Source: Gigantopelta aegis
Lineage: Eukaryota; Mollusca; Gastropoda; Neomphalida; Peltospiridae
Direction: 5' to 3'
Assembly (NCBI RefSeq): GCF_016097555.1
Contig: NC_054704.1
Span: 46,554,413 to 46,618,412 of the forward strand
Length of the DNA stretch: 64,000 bases
The notes below the pieces were generated by a model. That model did no database searches and was not told the origin of the DNA. It saw only the letters and a program-made list of their open reading frames with translations. The position numbers were made by a program, and so were the translations under genes. The first letter of the stretch is position 1; every line of letters starts with the position of its first letter. This document shows, one piece after another, positions 13,744 through 21,963 of the stretch.

Positions 13744-14138
13744 GATTTTGAGGACGTGCTATTTGAGATTATCATTTCCTTGATATCTGGAGTGAATGAA
13801 GTTAAGATTTTTAAACCATTAAAAAATGTTTAGTCTGTAAGGCACACAAAATCAGAACTTTGCTCCAGGGCTGTAGCTGTCCAAAGACAATACCACCATA
13901 TGTGAGCAACACTTAACTGAATAAGTTAGATAATCAACAAAGAGAGTACCGCAAAATATATAAATATATCTTGTAATGTTAAAAATATTATTTTAAACAA
14001 GACCAAACACAAAAACTGTCAATTTTTTTTTGGGATGAAATGAAGAGCCCACATTTTATTTCTAACAACTTACCTCTTCCTTTTTTCATCAGGAGAAGAC
14101 TGCCAGCGCCTCTTACGTCTGGTATTGTAAGTTGCCAT
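996..14138 (-). CDS. ESCO1/2-like: N-acetyltransferase ESCO (cohesin SMC3 acetyltransferase), complete, 9 coding exons
   Basis: Eco1/ESCO enzymes acetylate SMC3 in the nucleus during S phase and so establish sister-chromatid cohesion. Exons in transcript order: 14074-14138, 12060-13163, 11441-11540, 9299-9430, 6728-6823, 5567-5644, 4839-4904, 1648-1814, 996-1137. All junctions are AG..GT, the phases agree, and the 1950 bases encode 649 residues plus stop. Residues 22-389 are low-complexity, Ser/Lys/Arg-rich and disordered-looking. The zinc finger has C435, C438, H453 and H457 (CX2C-X14-HX3H) after the family phrase DAGQKKFGATQC. The acetyl-CoA loop is RHKGIA (590-595), and the C-terminal signature AFSDPTPDGKTFATKY is at 618-633. 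Length lies between human ESCO2 (about 600) and ESCO1 (about 840). A single molluscan gene would be co-orthologous to both, so I do not choose between them. The start ATG opens MATYNTRRKRRW, like the short basic N-termini of the family. Confidence 0.95.
1484..1500. repeat. AT/A microsatellite
   Basis: Short TATATA run followed by an A-tract inside the ESCO exon 8-9 intron. The rest of this intron (1138-1647) shows nothing else. Confidence 0.6.
1648..1814 (-). CDS. ESCO1/2-like: ESCO coding exon 8 (acetyl-CoA motif)
   Basis: Residues 548-603. Contains EPEPAAVGISRLWVYGLQ, the family's EPAVCGISRIWV strand, then RHKGIATRLVD, the R-x-x-G-x-A pyrophosphate-binding loop of GNAT enzymes. Donor CAG|GTATGT leaves two bases (AG) completed by exon 9. 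Confidence 0.95.
2054..2290 (-). mobile_element. SINE family 1 (tail type a), 5'-truncated
   Basis: Minus-strand copy of the tRNA-derived SINE seen intact at 59752-60078. It contains the tail (TTTATTTAACGATGCACTC), the core GGATCTTTTATATGCACCAT and the GTGCACTGGCT segment. It stops before the tRNA-like head, a typical 5' truncation. Confidence 0.8.
2490..4010. repeat. 56-bp tandem repeat split by a hAT-like insertion
   Basis: Units of 56 bases (ACAAGGCAACGCTATATCTA...) begin at 2591, 2647 and 2703, with more diverged units before. The array resumes after 3877 with the same sequence to about 4010. The middle (2727-3877) is a later insertion. Confidence 0.85.
2727..3877. mobile_element. hAT-like non-autonomous transposon, 1151 bp
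   Basis: Ends are inverted: CAGTGCTCTACAA at 2727 and TTGTAGAGCACTG at 3865-3877. Flanks are TTTATATG (left) and TCTATATG (right), an 8-bp target duplication with one mismatch. CAG-starting termini and 8-bp duplications are typical of hAT elements. No transposase coding is visible inside. Near its left end it has subterminal TCGCCATGGCGACT and CGCCAGTTGGCGACT repeats; the right end has looser versions. Confidence 0.8.
4077..4748. mobile_element. Inverted-repeat transposon, non-autonomous, 672 bp
   Basis: Termini GGACCCATATT (4077) and AATATGGGTCC (ending 4748). Both subterminal regions are packed with copies of ACGTAAACGTAA(A/G)TCTACG in both orientations. No transposase is seen; superfamily not assigned. 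It lies in the ESCO intron between exons 7 and 8. Confidence 0.7.
4839..4904 (-). CDS. ESCO1/2-like: ESCO coding exon 7
   Basis: 22 codons, AFLYVSDDKTVDGCCIAEPI, equivalent to the LLFIS-x-VVGCLIAEPI strands of the GNAT core. Acceptor TTTTTAG, donor GAG|GTGAAC, phase 0. Confidence 0.92.
5567..5644 (-). CDS. ESCO1/2-like: ESCO coding exon 6
   Basis: 26 codons, VEEINRIMGQELGF to RPTFK, matching the family's EI..MVD.DLGFQQ helix. Acceptor TTTTTAG, donor AAG|GTATGA, phase 0 at both ends. Confidence 0.9.
6060..6625. repeat. Diverged repeats of an ATAGGAAATATAGGA motif
   Basis: The motif TATAGGA recurs around 6081-6190 and again at 6552-6617, flanking about 350 bases of unique-looking sequence. 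Nothing coding is recognisable. This occupies most of the ESCO intron between exons 5 and 6. Confidence 0.4.
6728..6823 (-). CDS. ESCO1/2-like: ESCO coding exon 5, acceptor overlapped by a SINE
   Basis: 32 codons, GWKKERVVQEF to KYATKK, the conserved linker between finger and acetyltransferase. The donor is AAG|GTGATC. The acceptor TTGTAG sits inside the target-site duplication of a SINE (6830-7147), so the polypyrimidine tract just upstream is SINE tail sequence (TTTCCTTCCTTCC). See findings. Confidence 0.93.
6830..7147 (-). mobile_element. SINE family 1 (tail type a), full length, on the ESCO exon 5 splice site
   Basis: Full tRNA-headed SINE on the minus strand: head GGACGTAGCCCAGTGTTAAA, core GGTGCATATAAAAGATCCC, tail ending ACATTTCCTTCCTTCC. 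It is flanked by an 8-bp duplication, CCCTACAA at 6822-6829 and 7148-7155. On the gene strand this reads TTGTAGGG, the exon 5 acceptor plus the first two exon bases. Confidence 0.92.
7412..7720 (-). mobile_element. SINE family 1 (tail type b) with 12-bp target duplication
   Basis: Shares the head and the TTTTATATACACCATCC core with the type-a copies but has a different 3' tail (GTTTTGTTAAACACCACCAC, ...TTGGATGTTAAACATTTGG on the plus strand). CTAAACCCAAAG flanks it at 7400-7411 and 7721-7732. Confidence 0.88.
7704..9228. repeat. 117-bp tandem array, 13 copies
   Basis: Units start (CTAAACCCAAAGATGAAACA) at 7721, 7838, 7955, 8072 and every 117 bases to 9125, with few substitutions between copies and no length drift. 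The last roughly 17 bases of each unit (GCTACGTCTCACCC) match the head end of the SINE at 7412-7720. The array lies in the ESCO exon 4-5 intron and ends 71 bases from exon 4. The short reading frames over it are repeats, not genes. Confidence 0.97.
9299..9430 (-). CDS. ESCO1/2-like: ESCO coding exon 4 (zinc finger)
   Basis: 44 codons from DAGQKKFGATQC to LKFP, containing the complete C2H2 finger typical of the family (C435, C438, H453, H457) with the conserved CGMVY phrase between the cysteine and histidine pairs. Acceptor TTTCAG, donor CCA|GTATGT, phase 0 at both ends. Confidence 0.95.
10326..11378 (-). mobile_element. SINE family 1 (type b) interrupted by a hAT-like element
   Basis: Tail half at 10326-10440 (AACACCACTAGAGTGCATTG, ATTGGATGTCAAACATTT) and head half at 11239-11378 (GAAATAGCCCAATGGGTCT, TTTACCACTGGGTCATGTCC). 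The two halves are separated by the 798-bp insertion annotated next. Confidence 0.85.
10441..11238. mobile_element. hAT-like non-autonomous transposon, 798 bp, nested in a SINE
   Basis: Starts CAGGGTTCGAACTTAAC and ends GTTAAGCGCAGACACTG (inverted CAG..CTTAAC termini). It is flanked by the direct repeat CCCATT at 10435-10440 and 11239-11244. Both ends carry inward TTGCCCGCCTGGCGACC / CTTGCCCGGATGGCAAC blocks like those of the elements at 2727 and 63621. No transposase is seen. Confidence 0.8.
11441..11540 (-). CDS. ESCO1/2-like: ESCO coding exon 3
   Basis: 100 bases between a pyrimidine-rich acceptor (TTTTTTTAAAG) and donor CTG|GTAATT. Codes for residues 390-423, ending KEKPGMEQMIL, which joins to DAGQKKFG in exon 4 exactly as EQMIIDAGQ-type sequence does in other family members. 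The longest open frame here is not the coding one; the phase is fixed by exons 2 and 4. Confidence 0.85.
11821..12045. repeat. Compound microsatellite (ATCT)n, (CATA)n, (TATC)n, (TA)n
   Basis: About 12 ATCT units at 11821-11868, CATA units at 11921-11956, then mixed TATC/TA to about 12030. It ends only about 15 bases from the ESCO exon 2 donor at 12059. Confidence 0.95.
12060..13163 (-). CDS. ESCO1/2-like: ESCO coding exon 2 (large disordered N-terminal exon)
   Basis: 1104 bases, acceptor TTTGTAG|A and donor AAG|GTAATT. Codes for residues 22-389: basic and Ser/Thr/Pro-rich, with several SP/TP dipeptides that could be CDK sites (for example SPRKRRR and SPLK near the start). No folded domain is recognisable. 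A KKMFPIF segment close to its end resembles a short YP(I/L)F-type motif I associate with ESCO proteins, which is a weak assignment. Reading frames on the plus strand over this exon are antisense shadows. Confidence 0.9.
13239..13357. mobile_element. Fold-back MITE, 119 bp
   Basis: Imperfect inverted termini GGGGCCTAATTCAC (13239) and GTGAATAAGGCTCC (ending 13357), with internal CTCTTGCAACTTTGCGATC. Short size and palindromic ends fit a MITE. Located in ESCO intron 1. Confidence 0.65.
13706..13742. repeat. Poly(G) run, about 37 G
   Basis: Uninterrupted G run in ESCO intron 1; able in principle to form G-quadruplexes, and length is prone to assembly error. Confidence 0.95.
14074..14138 (-). 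CDS. ESCO1/2-like: ESCO coding exon 1 (start codon)
   Basis: Codes for MATYNTRRKRRWQSSPDEKRK plus two bases of the next codon, ending at a consensus donor AG|GTAAGT. A likely acceptor (ATATTACAG) lies 10 bases upstream of the ATG, with the exon starting at 14148. The 5'UTR is therefore probably split by an intron. Confidence 0.85.
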
Positions 14139-14740
14139 GGAGACAGTTCTGTAATATTTAATATGATAGCCAAATATTAAAAAAATACAGTAACATTTTG
14201 CAGGCAAGCGATATTTCACTCTGGACCAAATGGATTTATAGCGATTTTTATACAACTTCAAATCTATATGTATTATACACAATATTTATATAAAAAGGAA
14301 AGTCCAAAAATATTACACCATCCACTGTCATTTCTGTCACCTCAGATGAAAAATAGTTGTGACCCCTTTTTCCTTGTATAGATATTGTATGTACATAAAT
14401 TTGTCGAAGTGCCATAAAAATCGCTACAAAGTCCCTGTACTATGTACAGTATGTAAGCTGGCCAGAAAAAGAGAGTGATCACTACCACTGCCCTCCTCTC
14501 GCCTAGAACATTTTAGGAGAGCTGCAAATTTATCACTTTCCAGTAAATTGTTTTAATGAATTTCATTTGAGACTTCATGTGATTGTTCGCCTGGTTAAGT
14601 AAAATTGTCATCTTCAGCTTGCTTTGATTTTGCACATGGCGAAAACTATATACCAGTAAAACATCTACATTGTTAAATAGACCAGTTGTAGTGAGCATTT
14701 AAGAATTTGGTTGTAAAGTACAACAAAGTTTATAAACAGC

Positions 14741-14979
14741 AGGGTTTAAGCTGTTGTTTGTCAAATAACAATTTGCGATTTAAAGTTGAAATTGACGAAG
14801 ATGTCATTGCCAATTCGTCAAAAATATAATAAAAAAACTGTGTGTTGTTTGTATGTGTATAGCTGTTTTTAAAATACTTCTGCTTAGCTAAATCAGTAAA
14901 TGTTAATTGAATTTGGCAACAGATTTCTTAATCAAATTCGCAAAATTGCTATAAATGTTTGGCATCCAGCTTAAACCCT
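14741..14979. mobile_element. Inverted-repeat element (AGGGTTTAAGCTG termini)
   Basis: Left AGGGTTTAAGCTGTTGTTTG, right TTTGGCATCCAGCTTAAACCCT (inverse of the left end, imperfect). A second, truncated copy begins AGGGTTTATGCTGTTGTTTG near 49725, so this is a dispersed family. Possibly hAT-like (preceded by C at 14740, giving CAGGG). Confidence 0.6.
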
Positions 14980-15240
14980 AAAAATATAGAACTTGATTAT
15001 GCAAATAGCTACCTTTTCATTAGTATTTCCTGGGTTGAAATTTAATGACAACACAGACAACAATTGCGATATGAATTGTCATAGGTCAGGGGATTTACCG
15101 GAGGCAGCTTTTGTTGTGATCCACAAATCATTGCTGTTGGTTTAAGGGAAAAGTTTTGATTTTATATTTCTTACAAAAGTTACTAGTTTAAAATTGATGT
15201 AGGCAGGCTCACAATAGCTCCTTGTTGATATAGAAAAAGA

Positions 15241-15521
15241 CTAGAGGAAACTATGTAATGCTTTGGCAATCGGCACAGGTTCATTTCGTGTCAGGTTTCA
15301 AAACGAAACAAACCTGCGCTGTACTTTCTTGTGGACGTCAGGTTTCTTTGTGTAACGTTGGTACTGGTTAACAAAATGTAAGTTTACTGTCATGACTGGA
15401 CTCGAGAATAATAGACTAAAGCTCTGAGGCATCAGATGTAGGAAACAATTTTTATTTTAGCCACAGTAGCTTGCGACCATTAGGTTGTCGATGATTATCA
15501 AAGCATTGCAGTTTCCTCTAG
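15241..15521. mobile_element. Inverted-repeat element, 281 bp
   Basis: CTAGAGGAAACTATGTAATG at 15241 is inverted as CATTGCAGTTTCCTCTAG ending 15521, with CTTTGG/CAAAG continuing the match. No coding capacity. Superfamily unknown. Confidence 0.7.
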
Positions 15522-15805
15522 CCGTCCCCTACATATCGATATCAATAAGAGGAGGGCTGGAGGTAACTTGAGCTAGGCTCACAATTGCCATAGGCGAGCA
15601 CTTCAACCTGTATTTTTTTGCTTGTGTTAACCTCATTTTTATGAACATTTACTTCCTCACCCAAAAGTCAACAATGTTACAAATTTTCAAATGTGCATAC
15701 TATTGTGCGCAATTGATACCATGCACGGTCAAATACACCCCTCCCCCCCACACTTTTCAAACTAAATAGGGTTAGGATTATATTTAGGATTGTTCTGTAT
15801 CAATA

Positions 15806-16568
15806 TGGTAACAGGTCGTTTCGCCCCTGTTACTAGATCGTCTGCGTTGTTTCAACCAGGGTCCATTTGTACCGTCAACTGATATGGTTCGCCCCCCATG
15901 TAGGGTCGTTTCATCCTAATTTTTATTTTGTTAATAAAAACATTTATTCATTGAATTATCATATATGTATCGGGTTTGTTTAGGGTTTTTTTTACACATT
16001 GCCGTCAATAACCACAGATACGTGCAGTCTAATACGTGGATGGTTTATACTAAAACTAGAATGGTTTTTTTTCTTCTTCTTTTCTTTTCAGGTTGAAACA
16101 TCTGCTGGAAACAAAACAATTCCTTTCTTTGTTTTTATTTGTATCATCTTTTTTATGGTACGCCTAGTGGGTCTAATATATATTACACTGCACTCACAAT
16201 GTACACATAAACTAGGTGAAAATATATAAATAGATTAGTTCAAATGGCGAGTAGGCCTAATCTGATTTCGCCCAGTCCCAGGTGACAGAAGGTAAACAGC
16301 TGGATTGCCAAAGATAGTGGATAACTATTTGATTAATTTTACAGTTCAAACGGGGTGAGAGTTCATCAGTCCACTGTAGTTGTGACTCATGAACAGTGTT
16401 ATAAACAAAAAATTTGACAATAAATATATAATCAAGGTAAATTGATTCACTTTTGGGGCGAAACGACTCGATAAGAATAAGATTTAGAACGAACCAACCC
16501 TGGGTGAACGGGTCTAAAGGCAGAACAACACAGGATTTGAAATGGTTTCAAGGCGAAACAACCTGGAT
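15806..16568. repeat. Repeat bounded by inverted GGTCGTTTCGCCC blocks
   Basis: AGGTCGTTTCGCCCC near 15811 is inverted as GGGGCGAAACGACTC near 16455. Further copies occur at both sides (GGTCGTTTCATCC, AAGGCGAAACAACC). The 110-residue ORF at 16453-16785 runs out of this repeat and is not a credible gene. Confidence 0.5.
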
Positions 16569-16579
16569 TCATCAATATA

Positions 16580-17246
16580 AGGCCATGAGAAGGAAAGTTA
16601 TAGATTTGCGTCCACCGCCCGCATGTCATGAAAGGTACAGCAGACAATTTTCTTTATTTACAAAATTTGTCATTATTTGCACAAAAAAGGCACTTAATGA
16701 TCATCACACAAATTCAAGTTCCAAATCGTCAATAGTGGTAATGTATATGAGGCCCTTCGCGCCAAAACTGCCATCTCCATCATAAATTCTGAAGTGTAGC
16801 CCAGTAGAGCACTGAATCCTCAAGCAGGAAGCAGTATATTCCAAACATTGACGAAAATTGCTGAACTCTTGATGTGTCGAACAATGTGATTGGTCCTTCT
16901 CTTTCAGCGCATCGAATAGACTAATGGAAAACCTCTATGGTGTCGAAGATGAAGCAGATACCTATCCTCAGTGCGAGGACTGCCTTGATCCACCAATCCA
17001 AAGGAGACACTGAATCATATAAGCCCTAGCTAGCTAGTTAGAGCTCAATTAAAATGAAATTAAAATTGTTGGAAGTTTATATTCCACTTTCCACCTTCAA
17101 ACATGTCAAAGACCTCATTTGGACTTGAATCTACTATGGAAATAATAGATCAATAAAAATAATGAATAATGAAAAAAGAAAAAAAAAGCCTCATGTGTTT
17201 TTAAAATTGTTCAGACGCAAATCTATAACTTTCATTCTCTTGGCCT
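16580..17246. mobile_element. Inverted-repeat element, 667 bp
   Basis: Left end AGGCCATGAGAAGGAAAGTT (16580) continues ATAGATTTGCGTC. The right end GACGCAAATCTATAAC..TTCTCTTGGCCT (to 17246) is its inverse with few mismatches, giving termini of about 33 bases. No transposase is visible. Confidence 0.75.
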
Positions 17247-17850
17247 AATAGAGTGGGGGAGGACCAGGCAGATATATTTTCCAATCATATTAATGACATT
17301 TAAAAAACAGGCAGTAATTGGGTGGGGATGGGGTTTTCTTAACATTCATGATCATGATATGATGCGCCATATCTCATAATCTTGGTTTAAACAATATTTT
17401 ATTTGCCAAAACAAACTGGGATTGGTCAACAGGCTTAGCCTATATTAAGACCTCTCCCTACAATTTACATGCGGATACATGTTTAGATACCACAGACTAT
17501 AGTAGATTTAAAGGAGGAAGAAATGAAGAGGGGATAGAGTGAAAGGTGTAGGTATAGTAAATAGAAAGCCAAAACATTTTCTTTGGATTGGGGAATTTCT
17601 AGCCAAAATATTTATGTAAACTTTAGCAGAAACGTTTAGTAGCAATTATCATTATGTATTTTAAAGTAGTTTTAGTCATTTTTTCATTTTCTTTTTCACT
17701 AAATTCTGAATTTCCCGATAGGATCTTCTTATAATTTAGATGTAAATAGTTTGACATGAAATTGTTTCTTTGTTCACTGTATTATAGTATAGGGAACAGT
17801 GGAGAATGAAATGATTTGTATCTTCTATTGGATCTCATAATGATAATCTT

Positions 17851-18396
17851 GTCACTTGGGATGCGGTGAACTCGTATGGAAACTAACTCGTATGAACGGA
17901 AAACTTGTATGGAAAAAATAACGGTGAACTCGTATGGGGATGTATGGATATGCAGATATACTAACTTTGATATTTCTCTTAAATGTGTATTTTGACACTT
18001 GTTTCTTATTTATGTCCCCATCAGTCAACTATTGGCGTGTCAACCGCAGTTTGTGCGTCAAAGGCAGTCACCTATAATTAAAACACGCATGTCATTAGAC
18101 TTATTTCCTGCAACAGAAACCGTAAACAATGCATGCATGTTTTGCGTTTCTCACCAGCCCGAACTTAAAAACCACTAACCAATGCCATGGACGTTGGGCT
18201 AGCGGATTTGTCGAACTCTGCATAAAAACTACAAACAAGTTGCTATACAGTTATGGATATATCAGTTTGTTCACTGCATTTTCCCAGATACGAGTTTGTC
18301 TTCCATACGAGTTCACTTGTGGATTTCCATACGACTTCACTGCATTTTCGCCCATACGAGTAAGTTTTCCATACGAGTTCACCGCAAGCCTGTCAC
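17851..18396. mobile_element. Inverted-repeat element with reiterated GAACTCGTATGGAAA
   Basis: GCGGTGAACTCGTATGGAAA near 17872 is inverted as TTTCCATACGAGTTCACCGC near 18366-18385. The motif CTCGTATG(G) recurs at least four times in each half, in opposite orientations. The 104-residue ORF here is a by-product of these repeats. Confidence 0.7.
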
Positions 18397-18534
18397 TCAA
18401 CTCACTGCAGTGGCAGTTTTTACATTTTAAAGACTTAAAATAATGTTATTCATATTAACATCGGGTACTAACGAACTATTATCACTCGAACAACACACAA
18501 CAGTATATTAAACAGCATGATTTATATCAATTAC

Positions 18535-18580
18535 CTGTTATTAATAGTTTTCTCTCAAGTCTTGAAAAAAAAATTGACGG
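18535..18580 (-). other. Possible non-coding first exon of ESCO (donor at 18534)
   Basis: The minus strand reads ...CTATTAATAACAG|GTAATTG, a good donor, just downstream of the E2F-like pair. Combined with the acceptor at 14149-14150 in front of the ESCO ATG, this could be the 5'UTR exon. The exon's 5' boundary is a guess; no transcript evidence is available here. Confidence 0.25.
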
Positions 18581-18586
18581 GAACCT

Positions 18587-18615
18587 GCGCCAAAATACGC
18601 ATTTGCTTTTGGCGC
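18587..18615. promoter_or_regulatory. Paired E2F-like sites (GCGCCAAAA ... TTTTGGCGC)
   Basis: GCGCCAAAA at 18587-18595 and its perfect inverse TTTTGGCGC at 18607-18615, matching the E2F consensus TTTSGCGC. E2F commonly drives S-phase genes, and this lies about 4.5 kb upstream of the ESCO start codon on the correct side. Confidence 0.4.
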
Positions 18616-19471
18616 TATATTTTTGATGACCTTGACACTTGAGATGAATACATTTGATTGGGTGATAAAAATAATGCCATCATTCGTTGGATTATCACAA
18701 CATTCGGAATACCTTGGTCGGATGTGACTTCGGAACCACTCCGGCGTAATCGGCCGAAGTGTTCCGAATTATTTGACAATAATTTTATTCCGGAAATATG
18801 TTTTACAGAGGTTACATACCAGTTAGTTTTTGTTATTTATTTATTTATTTACTTATTTAGCAATTTACTTACTTTCTTATTTATTTTTAGTAGTTTTTTT
18901 AAAATAGTTTTTAAGGGGTAGGCCTACATCATGTTATCTAAATTTTTTACAACCAGTGGTTTGTCACTTTGTGCTATCACGTGTATTAGTTTAGTTATTG
19001 AATAATATAAAATATCACTGTTCATTTGGAGCAGCTTTGTGATTCTTCTCGCATCCTCTAGACACCATGCTTGGTACATAAAACTACTGATGTGGTGTAA
19101 TTATAACATTCCTTCACTTTGTTAACTGCAGATATTTGGTATTTGTTTCACTGAGTCTTTGATTGATATTTGTTAACTGGTTAATCTGTTTTTTTTATTT
19201 CAAGTCTTTAATTTATTTTTGTGTTTCTTATCTTATAGTATTTCATTATGCATGACCAATGACGAATTTTCTTTTTATAAGTGTTTTGAAGTATGGTACA
19301 AAACAATGCAGAAAAACATGGATACCATCATGACTAGTATATCAAAGGCTGTGGTATGTTCTATCCTGTCTGTTGAATGGTGCATATAAAAGATACTACT
19401 ACTGGGAAAATGTAGCAGGTTTCTTCTTTTAGACTATATGTGAAATTACCAAATGTTTGACATCCAATAGC

Positions 19472-19730
19472 GGATCATTCCCAGTCTGGAGCTCGACACT
19501 GTAAGACGTGTTTGTTTCGTGTGTGCACACTGCACGTGCTTTCGTGGCTGGACTTGGGGATCCTTCACTTCGTTGTTTTTGTCAGCGAAGTGAAGTTTTC
19601 TACTGGGATGTATGCAGCCATTGGAACTGATTGAATGCATAACGCTTCTCGTTTCGACAGTCTGCACCACCAGGTTGGATTCTTTTTTAGCAAGATTCCT
19701 TGCCTCCACGTCATTTCTCCGTCTGACTAT
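19472..19730 (-). pseudogene. Unrecognised coding-like fragment inside the insertion
   Basis: A minus-strand open frame of about 87 codons begins MEARNLAKKESNLVVQTVET and has a composition (Lys, Arg, Gln, Val) unlike translated AT-rich junk. The frame runs into SINE sequence at its C-terminus, so it is not intact. It could be remnant transposon protein or captured host exon. I do not recognise the family. Confidence 0.3.
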
Positions 19731-20378
19731 GTTGACTTGTTTTTTTTCATGACTCGTATGACAGCCATTCTGCAGAACGCCACGGTTGTTTGCGTTTAGT
19801 CTCTACATGTCCGAGCCTGTCCTAGCAGCACTGGAAGATTGACCGCCCCATTCTAAAAAAAAATGGGAAGCGGGGTCGGCCCCTACTACTCTTTTCTAGA
19901 CTTTACTTTGTTTTATTGTGATACCATCTCGTATCATTCCAGAGTCGGGCCTGTCCACACCACTATACCAACCCATGACGACTGAACTATACCCTAGTCT
20001 GATTCTTTCTCTCGTTCAGACGGATCCAGCTTCTCAAGATCTGTATTTCAGCACAGCACTACACCTTCAACGTCTATTGATTGTCAATCTAGTGGTTTTC
20101 TTGACGGGATGCAACCCATCTCATCCCTACAAGCTGTGCACCCTAACGGCCTTAACGAGGCCACTCACGTGGACATATAGATCAGACTTTAAACTAGAGA
20201 TGCGCATCAAAATTTTAAAAGCCCACTATTTAATTTTTGGATGTAAATTTCAAAATTGTCAGCTTAATTTTTTTCTGTCCCGGGACAAGCCCCTAACTAT
20301 CCAGAGACAGGCCCCAGGACAGACATGCTCGAAACTCTAGTGGTATATGAGCATGTGAAAATTATTCGCACTCGCACC
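19472..20378. mobile_element. 907-bp insertion in a SINE with 8-bp target duplication
   Basis: CCAATAGC is present at 19464-19471 and 20379-20386, exactly flanking this block, and occurs once in the unbroken SINE. The termini (GGATCATTCCC... / ...CTCGCACC) are not obviously inverted. It is richer in GC and CpG than its surroundings. It contains the minus ORF annotated below and a 140-residue plus ORF (19918-20340) of no recognisable family. Confidence 0.7.
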
Positions 20379-21106
20379 CCAATAGCCGATAACTACATTG
20401 TAATAAATCAATGTGTTCTAGTGGTGTCATTAAACAAAACAAACTTTAACTTTCATGAATACTAAACTTGACCTCTTAACCAATGACATTTCCCCCATAT
20501 TAATACAGACTGATCTGAACATCCCAACAGCCAATCAAATGGCTAAAATATTCTAGTGAGCCACAGGTATCATGTTCTGTTCACGTGAAGTCTACTTCTT
20601 TCTCCTCCACAATGTGACTGGCTATGTGAACAGTGGGGAAATGTCATTGTTTAAAGGTCAGGTTAAATGAAGCCACAAAACTGCATGGAACAGTCACTGA
20701 ACTAATGAACACCGCCTCTTTTGTGGGAATGACTGGTCTGATGATTTGACTAATGAAGAATGAGAAGAAGAAAAAGAAATGAAGGAAATAAATTGCATGC
20801 AGTCAAAAGCACCTATTTAAAAAACATGTCTATAAAAAGCAATGTGGATATGTCAGTTCTGTATATAAATGCTACCTACATTTCATACACCCACATGTTG
20901 TAGGTTTCCAAGTTCCATAATTGTCTTGAGGCTTTAGTTTTACAAAACGGATCAGCCCTGCATTGACTTTTGAAGATTTGTACTTGTAGACACACTATTA
21001 TGTTTGATAGATCACATAATCACCTCTCTACCCTCATGGAGATCCCACTGATTTATTTACCACTTCAACCAGTGTCGCTCACCTGTTATAGCAACGTTAA
21101 AGTTGG

Positions 21107-21330
21107 TTTTCTTTAACAACACCACTAGAGCACATTAATGTATTAATCATCAGCTATTGGATGTCAAACATTTAGTAATTTTGACATATAGTCAAACCCA
21201 TTACATTTTTCCATTAGTAGCAATGGATCTTTTATATTCACCATCTGAGACAGGAAAGCACATACCACAGCCTTTGATATACTAGCAGTAATGCATTGGG
21301 TGGAACGAGAAATAGCCCAGACCGACTACT
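21107..21330 (-). mobile_element. SINE family 1 (type b), partial
   Basis: Tail AACAACACCACTAGAGCACA and TTGGATGTCAAACATTTAG, then core TGGATCTTTTATATTCACCA and ACGAGAAATAGCCCAGACC. The head is shortened. Confidence 0.8.
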
Positions 21331-21515
21331 CATCAAAGGCTGCTGTATGTACTATTCTGAAGAAGTAGTCTATGTAGTAGAAGCCTTAAAAGTGTCCCAT
21401 ATCACACCTAATAGCTGCTGATTAAAACAATGTGCTGGGGTGTAAATACAATGTTCTTCGTGCATGGTTACTTTTCTTATAATATATCAGTGGTTTGTAC
21501 AAAAAAAGTTGAAAG

Positions 21516-21805
21516 TTAAAAATTTGTTGTTTAACAACACCACTAAAACACATTGATTTATTATCAGTTTCTGGATGTCAAACATTTGGTAATTGTGACA
21601 TTTTACATTAGTAGCAAACAATCTTTCATATGCACTTTCTTACAGACAGGACATCACATACCAAAGCCTTAAATATACTAGCCATGGAGCACTGGTTAGG
21701 GTTGGGGAAAACTCAATCATAGAAAAGATTTATCAGTAGAATTCAAACCTAAGACCAAAGCACCCCAGGAAAGCACTCTATCAACAGAGATAGATCCCCC
21801 AGTGA
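21516..21805 (-). mobile_element. SINE family 1 (type b), diverged
   Basis: TTTAACAACACCACTAAAAC, CTGGATGTCAAACATTTGG and CATACCAAAGCCTTAAATA are all diverged matches. The head is decayed (GCACTCTATCAACAGAGATA). Confidence 0.7.
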
Positions 21806-21856
21806 AATGTTGCTCACTTGTTCCAAGCAGTTCTGAGCTTATACAATATAGTTCAA

Positions 21857-21963
21857 GGTCCCGTTCCACGAAGCGATCTTAGCTCTAAGACCACCTTAAA
21901 TGCAATGCTACCTTATGCTCTTAAGGTGATCTTAGGGCTAAGATCACTTCATGGAACGGGGCC
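21857..21963. mobile_element. Palindromic MITE (GAAGCGATCTTAG family)
   Basis: Near-palindrome of about 107 bases: CCCGTTCCACGAAGCGATC at the left and GATCACTTCATGGAACGGGG at the right. The same family is found at 43260 and, more diverged, at 51039. Confidence 0.8.

Larger units (their letters stand above)
19310..20450 (+). mobile_element. SINE family 1 (type b), interrupted
   Basis: Plus-strand copy: core GGCTGTGGTATGTTCTATCC and GGTGCATATAAAAGAT at 19350-19395, tail start AAATGTTTGACATCCAATAG to 19471. It resumes at 20379 with CCAATAGCCGATAAC and the tail end TGGTGTCATTAAACAAAAC. The tRNA head is missing. Confidence 0.8.

Noticed and set aside
16453..16785. 110-codon plus ORF
   Set aside because: Starts in one transposon-like repeat and runs into the next; an antisense ORF of similar size overlaps.
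18129..18443. 104-codon plus ORF
   Set aside because: Its repeated PYEFT phrases come from the CCATACGAGTTCAC motif of an inverted-repeat element.
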